From positions 1 to 46,775 of the forward strand of contig NZ_LRVM01000015.1 of NCBI RefSeq assembly GCF_001571775.1: a DNA stretch of 46,775 nucleotides. Direction: 5' to 3'. Both the position numbers and the translations under genes were made by a program. Of this stretch, positions 42,836 to 46,775 are shown one piece after another. The notes under the pieces were generated by a model. The model saw only the letters and a program-made list of their open reading frames with translations, made no database searches and was not told where the DNA came from. Origin of the DNA: Anaerotignum neopropionicum. GTDB lineage: Bacteria > Bacillota > Clostridia > Lachnospirales > Anaerotignaceae. Within the stretch, counting starts at the first letter, position 1. Every line of letters starts with the position of its first letter.

Positions 42836-43533
42836 TGATGAATCATTTGAATCTGGAGGAGTTCGAGCGTAAGATAGAGTACTCTTTTTCGGATAAAAGC
42901 TTGCTGGTTTTAGCTTTGACTCATAGTTCCTATGCCAATGAAATGAAAAAGGGCACACACGAAAATAATGAACGCTTAGAGTTTCTAGGCGATGCTGTTT
43001 TGGATATGGTGGTAAGTGAGTACATGTATCGTTTTTTTCCTCAGATGCCGGAGGGTGAGCTGACGAAGCTGCGGGCTGCAGTTGTGTGTGAGGGGTCTTT
43101 GGCTGCTTTATCCCGTAAATTAGGCTTAGGGCGTTGCATTTTATTGGGCAAGGGCGAGGAAAGCACAGGGGGACGGAATAGAGATTCTATTATGGCTGAT
43201 GCATTTGAGGCGATTATTGGTGCAGTTTCTATTGATGGTGGGATTGAAGCCGCCAGTCGGTATGTGATGCGCTTTATGGAAGAACAAATTGAACAGACCA
43301 AAAATAATTTTAAAAACTTGGACGGAAAAACTCACTTACAAGAGATCATACAAAAAATTAGTAAGATTCCCTTGCAGTATAGGATTGTGGATGAGCAAGG
43401 GCCGGATCACAACAAGCTTTTTATTGCAGAGGTTACCCATGATAACCTGCTTTTAGGTAGGGGAAGCGGGCGAAGCAAGAAGGAAGCAGAGCAAAATGCT
43501 GCAAATAACGCATTGGAGCATATGAACGGTTGA
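42835..43533 (+). CDS. rnc: Ribonuclease III
   Basis: 232 residues. Cuts double-stranded RNA in rRNA and mRNA processing. RNase III signature ERLEFLGDAVLDMVVSEYMY, second metal-site region DAFEAIIGAVSIDGG, then a C-terminal dsRNA-binding domain (KTHLQEIIQK, GRGSGRSKKEAEQNAANNAL). Two adjacent ATGs (42835, 42838); the first overlaps the acpP stop. acpP-rnc order is standard in Firmicutes, though smc and ftsY do not follow here. Confidence 0.97.
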   Translation: MMNHLNLEEFERKIEYSFSDKSLLVLALTHSSYANEMKKGTHENNERLEFLGDAVLDMVVSEYMYRFFPQMPEGELTKLRAAVVCEGSLAALSRKLGLGRCILLGKGEESTGGRNRDSIMADAFEAIIGAVSIDGGIEAASRYVMRFMEEQIEQTKNNFKNLDGKTHLQEIIQKISKIPLQYRIVDEQGPDHNKLFIAEVTHDNLLLGRGSGRSKKEAEQNAANNALEHMNG

Positions 43534-43562
43534 TAGCGGCATATGCTCGAGGGCGCTGTCTG

Positions 43563-43597
43563 AAAACTCCGACGGAGAGAATTCTGTTGGAGTTTTT
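43563..43597 (+). terminator. Terminator of acpP-rnc
   Basis: AAAACTCC arm (43563-43570) pairs with GGAGTTTT (43589-43596), extended by G-T pairs inside; T-run follows. Confidence 0.75.
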
Positions 43598-43806
43598 GCT
43601 TTTATTTGAAGCAACACAGCCTTTTATTTTAAAATGCATTTTTTAGCTCATAATGAAACAAAATAAGCTTTTGGAGTCAAGAAATATAAATATAAAATTA
43701 GCATTCTTTGGGTTGTTTTATACAAAATAAATTGGTAAAACGGCGTTATTATCTTAAACAGATGGAAATATTATGGGAAAGGCCGTGCCGAAGGGAGGAA
43801 CAAAAA

Positions 43807-45264
43807 ATGGGTAAGCTTGATGGATTAGGTGGAGATAAGGTATTTTATTTTTTCGAAGAAATTTGTAATATTCCCCATGGAAGTGAAAACGAAAGGGCTT
43901 TAAGCGATTATATTGTTGGTTTTGCAAAGAAACGCGGGTTATATTGCCGACAGGATGAGCATTATAATGTACTAATAAAAAAAGCAGGTTCAAAGGGATA
44001 TGAGAATGCAGCACCTATCATTTTGCAAGGCCATATTGATATGGTTTGCGAGAAAAATGCCGAAACTGAGCTAAATTTTTTGACAGACCCCATTGAAATA
44101 TATGTTGACGGCGATTTCATTCATGCCAAGGGAACAACCCTAGGTGCAGACGACGGAATTGCAGTGGCATACATGCTGGCATTATTGGAGGATGATGCCT
44201 TGGCGCATCCGCCAATAGAAGCAATTTTCACCGTTGAAGAAGAAACGGGCATGGGTGGTGCAAGGGCCTTTGAAACGTTTGATTTGGAAGGCAAGCGTTT
44301 CTTAAACATGGATACGGAGGAAGAAGGGGTTTTGCTCTCCGGCTGTGCAGGGGGACGTCGGATCAGGGTTTATTTGCCTGCTGAGCGTAACGATAGTCCC
44401 GTAGGAAGAAAGGGGTATATGATCTCCATTCGGGGGTTAAAGGGCGGTCATTCCGGTGCGGATATTCATTTGCAAAGGGCAAATGCAAATCCTTTGATGG
44501 GCAGAATTTTATATATGCTAAAGGAAGCTGTTGATTTTTCACTGGCTGGCGTTGATGGAGGGAATATGGACAATGCCATTTGCCGTGAAGCAGAGGCAAC
44601 GGTTTTATTTGCTGATAAAGATGAGGAAACAGTAAGAGAGCTTTTGAAAAAAATAGAGAAAGGTTTTCAGGAGGAATATAATTCTCGTGAAACGTCTATA
44701 ACTATAACGATGGAAACTTTGCAGGAAGAGGTTTTCAAGGTTTTAACAGAGGATACGAAAAATAAGCTCATTTATATTTTACTACTTCTCCCCTATGGTG
44801 TGCAGACCATGAGCATGGAGATGGAGGGTCTGGTGGAAAGCTCAAACAATATCGGCATTGTAAGAACGACTTCTGAACATATCTATTTCGACAATGCAGT
44901 CAGAAGCTCCGTGGAAAGCAGAAAGGAACTGATTTGCCAGAAAATTTATGGGATTGCTAATCTTTGCGGTGCAAGCGTTGAGAATTTAAATGATTACCCC
45001 GGTTGGCGGTTTAACCCGGATTCACAGCTCTTAGAGTTGTTTGCAAAGACCTATCGGGAGTTTTATGGCAAGGAGGCAGAGATTTCCGCAATTCATGCAG
45101 GGCTTGAATGTGGGCTTTTTTTGGAGAAAATTCCTAATTTAGATATGGTATCTATTGGTCCCGAACTGCATGATGTACACACTCCAGATGAGCGGCTTTC
45201 TATTTCATCCACAATTCGTGTTTGGGAATTTCTAAAAGAAGTGTTAAAGAAAATGGATCACTGA
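43807..45264 (+). CDS. pepD: Aminoacyl-histidine dipeptidase (PepD, M20C peptidase)
   Basis: 485 residues. Cytosolic zinc dipeptidase acting on X-His and other dipeptides. Metal and active-site regions: LQGHIDMVCEKN, GTTLGADDGIAVAYML, FTVEEETGMGGA and GLKGGHSGADIHLQRANAN; C-terminal ELHDVHTPDERLSI supplies the last His. ATG 43807 has GGGAGGAAC upstream; the longer frame from 43708 is not needed. Followed 21 bases later by the AI-2E family gene, probably co-transcribed. Confidence 0.93.
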   Translation: MGKLDGLGGDKVFYFFEEICNIPHGSENERALSDYIVGFAKKRGLYCRQDEHYNVLIKKAGSKGYENAAPIILQGHIDMVCEKNAETELNFLTDPIEIYVDGDFIHAKGTTLGADDGIAVAYMLALLEDDALAHPPIEAIFTVEEETGMGGARAFETFDLEGKRFLNMDTEEEGVLLSGCAGGRRIRVYLPAERNDSPVGRKGYMISIRGLKGGHSGADIHLQRANANPLMGRILYMLKEAVDFSLAGVDGGNMDNAICREAEATVLFADKDEETVRELLKKIEKGFQEEYNSRETSITITMETLQEEVFKVLTEDTKNKLIYILLLLPYGVQTMSMEMEGLVESSNNIGIVRTTSEHIYFDNAVRSSVESRKELICQKIYGIANLCGASVENLNDYPGWRFNPDSQLLELFAKTYREFYGKEAEISAIHAGLECGLFLEKIPNLDMVSIGPELHDVHTPDERLSISSTIRVWEFLKEVLKKMDH

Positions 45265-45285
45265 TTTTAAAGGAATGGTGAAGCG

Positions 45286-46440
45286 ATGCGGCTGCCTTGG
45301 AACAAAAAATATCTTGTTATTTCTTTCCATGTGATTTTCACGGTTGGTATTTTAGTAGTAATGGGGATGTTTCTATTTAAGCTTTCCGAGGCGAAAAATG
45401 TCATAATACAGACGGTGAGGGGAATCCTTGCCGTTTTTGCACCCCTTTTATGGGCAGTTTTCTTTTCCATATTGTTAGAGCCAGTTACTGGGTTTTTTCA
45501 AAAGTTTTACGAATCACGGTTAACAGCAATACGCCGAAGTAAAATCAAAAACAGAAAGGTTGGTACATCAGCAGCATACTTTGCTGTGCTTATTATACTG
45601 TTTCTGGGGGGCTCTTGGGCAGCAAAAAGCTTGGGCACGGCGGATTTGGACGGATTGGCGGAGCATTTATCCACATTCATTCAAAAAATGGGAGATATGT
45701 TGGTTTTGCTGAATCTAAAGCTGGCGGAGCTTGGTATTTTGCAAAATGTGGAGGGTATTCTGTCTGCATGGACAGAAAATGCAGCCCTTTGGATACAGGT
45801 GAAAATATCTGGATGTACTGCTTATATACCTCGGATTGGCAGCAGAATAGTGGATATTGCAATTGGGCTTGCAGCAGCGTTTTATTTTTTAATGGAAAAA
45901 AGAAAAATATTTGATTTTTGCACCCAAGCGTCATTGCTTTTTTTCGGCGAAAAAACCACAAGGCGAATAAGACGTATTATTCAAGAGGTGGATAATGTGG
46001 TAACGGGGTATTTAGGGGGGCAATTGATGGACGCAGGCATTATGGCGGTGCTGTTTTCTATTGCTTTTACCATTGTAGGGCTGCCTTATGGCGTTGCATT
46101 GGGTTTGATTTCCGGCTTTTCAAATTTAATTCCGTACTTTGGTGCTATTATGGCATTTGTATTAGCAGTATTGGCTGGATTTATCAGTGGGGAATCTATA
46201 CGAGCACTCTATGCTTCGATTCTAATTTTGATTTTACAACAGATAGACGGTGTGTTTATTGTGCCCAGGGTTGTTGGGAAAAAGGTGGAGCTGCATCCCG
46301 TTTTAGTATTGCTTTCTCTGGCGGTTTTTGGCAGACTTTTCGGTTTCTGGGGCCTTTTAATTGCGGTGCCGCTAGGGGCGTTGTTGAAAAATTTTTTCTT
46401 CTGGCTCATGAACAAGAAGGATGAAAAAGCGGAAATTTAA
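45286..46440 (+). CDS. AI-2E family (UPF0118/YdbI-type) membrane transporter
   Basis: 384 residues with about seven to eight membrane helices. N-terminal pair (YLVISFHVIFTVGILVVMGM, then VFAPLLWAVFFSILLEP), a soluble middle and the conserved C-terminal block LPYGVALGLISGFSNLIPYFG, then QQIDGVFIVPRVVGKKVELHPV. The family includes the AI-2 exporter TqsA and Na+/H+ antiporters, so the substrate is open. AAAGGAATGG precedes the ATG. Confidence 0.9.
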   Translation: MRLPWNKKYLVISFHVIFTVGILVVMGMFLFKLSEAKNVIIQTVRGILAVFAPLLWAVFFSILLEPVTGFFQKFYESRLTAIRRSKIKNRKVGTSAAYFAVLIILFLGGSWAAKSLGTADLDGLAEHLSTFIQKMGDMLVLLNLKLAELGILQNVEGILSAWTENAALWIQVKISGCTAYIPRIGSRIVDIAIGLAAAFYFLMEKRKIFDFCTQASLLFFGEKTTRRIRRIIQEVDNVVTGYLGGQLMDAGIMAVLFSIAFTIVGLPYGVALGLISGFSNLIPYFGAIMAFVLAVLAGFISGESIRALYASILILILQQIDGVFIVPRVVGKKVELHPVLVLLSLAVFGRLFGFWGLLIAVPLGALLKNFFFWLMNKKDEKAEI

Positions 46441-46564
46441 GAATGAAAAGAACCAGTTTTACTTTTTTTTGATTCAAACGTCTGGTTTACAATAATCAAA
46501 AACTTTGTGATGAATGATAGGAAACATAAGTATAATTCAATGTCATTTCAAAAAAAGCATCAGC
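46441..46564. other. Intergenic tail, nothing recognised
   Basis: 124 AT-rich bases between the transporter stop and its terminator; no ORF or structure seen. Confidence 0.3.
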
Positions 46565-46600
46565 AAAAGGCGGTTTTGAGGTAATCAAACCGCCTTTTAT
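46565..46600 (+). terminator. Terminator of pepD operon, also IS200 target
   Basis: AAAAGGCGGTTTTGA arm (46565-46579) pairs with TCAAACCGCCTTTT (46585-46598) with one bulged T. The IS200 left end begins right at the end of the T-run, which fits the known habit of IS200 elements to sit beside terminators. Confidence 0.8.
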
Positions 46601-46672
46601 TGTTCGCTTTAGCTTGAGAAAACCACCGGCTATGCCGGTGGTAGGAAAGGTTTGTTCTTTAGATGTAAGCAC

Positions 46673-46736
46673 GAATCCTCCTTTGGTAGAATAAATGTAG
46701 GTTTGCCAACCACATCAAAGACCAAAAGGAGGATTC
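46673..46736 (+). promoter_or_regulatory. Ribosome-site-sequestering stem in the tnpA leader
   Basis: GAATCCTCCTTTGGT (46673-46687) is complementary to ACCAAAAGGAGGATTC (46721-46736), allowing one bulged A. The 3' arm contains AAGGAGG, the ribosome site of tnpA, so folding would block translation. Confidence 0.75.
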
Positions 46737-46739
46737 AAA

Positions 46740-46775
46740 ATGACTAATAATAGTTTAGCACATACAACATGGGAA
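46740..46775 (+). CDS. tnpA: IS200/IS605-family transposase TnpA, first 12 codons (partial)
   Basis: ATG 46740 after AAAAGGAGG; the visible product MTNNSLAHTTWE matches the start of IS200-type TnpA (NSLSHTxWxCKYHIVF). The window ends here, before the HUH and Tyr motifs. Same strand as the TnpA tail at position 2. Confidence 0.85.
   Translation, partial: MTNNSLAHTTWE

Larger units (their letters stand above)
46600..46775 (+). mobile_element. IS200-like element, left part (cut by window end)
   Basis: Left end with hairpin 46622-46642 (ACCACCGGC, TAT, GCCGGTGGT), a 5' leader and the start of tnpA. The leader contains an inverted repeat (46673-46687 with 46721-46736) that would bury the ribosome site, as in known IS200 elements. 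The first 28 bases recur at 181-208. Confidence 0.85.

Overview
The window reads as chromosomal DNA of a low-GC, anaerobic, probably spore-forming Firmicute of the class Clostridia (Lachnospirales-like; species not determined). Supporting evidence: AT-rich DNA with strong AGGAGG ribosome sites, a ylbJ-type sporulation gene, rubredoxin plus flavodiiron protein, the pta-ackA acetate pathway, and a gene order (rsmD, coaD, ylbJ, tmcAL, DUF177, rpmF, plsX, acpP, rnc) close to the Bacillus ylb/rpmF region. Both ends lie inside same-strand IS200-like elements: the last 16 codons of one transposase at the left, the first 12 codons of another at the right. The window may be a whole contig broken at a repeat.

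Left part (1-2.4 kb): decayed mobile DNA. It holds an IS200 end with a hairpin array, an IS1182-type transposase remnant, a glycosyltransferase/TPR-like fragment and a Sel1-repeat fragment. From 2.4 to 10.8 kb lies the most interesting locus, an apparently co-transcribed set behind an ArsR-type regulator: FecE-type ATPase, substrate-binding protein without signal peptide, SAM methyltransferase, two tandem FecB/BtuF-like lipoproteins, FecCD permease, Cys-rich HypB/UreG-like GTPase, a soluble ABC ATPase with a DUF1858/ScdA-like N-terminus, and a separately promoted 46-residue Cys/His-rich peptide. Three GTTAG-N6-CTAAC palindromes precede the transport genes. I infer uptake and intracellular handling of a metal, metal chelate or metallocofactor; the ligand cannot be read from sequence.

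Middle (10.8-28 kb): prophage debris (tape-measure fragment), a resolvase-fold protein lacking its catalytic residues and divergent from a SulP transporter-UspA pair, rubredoxin and flavodiiron protein for O2/NO detoxification, a BvgS-like hybrid kinase followed by a REC-PAS-PAS-degenerate GGDEF-EAL protein (phosphorelay into c-di-GMP breakdown), asnA, a BlaI/BlaR1-like pair with two visible operators, and a structured repeat block at 27.75-28.05 kb.

Right part (28-46.6 kb): mostly housekeeping. Secreted LysM-tailed 5'-nucleotidase, EamA transporter, EFR1-type flavodoxin-ferredoxin, rsmD-coaD-coiled-coil gene, ylbJ and tmcAL on the minus strand, a minimal CheA-like protein, pta, ackA, DUF177-rpmF-plsX, acpP-rnc, a pepD-type dipeptidase and an AI-2E family exporter. 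I saw no rRNA, tRNA, CRISPR array or known riboswitch.
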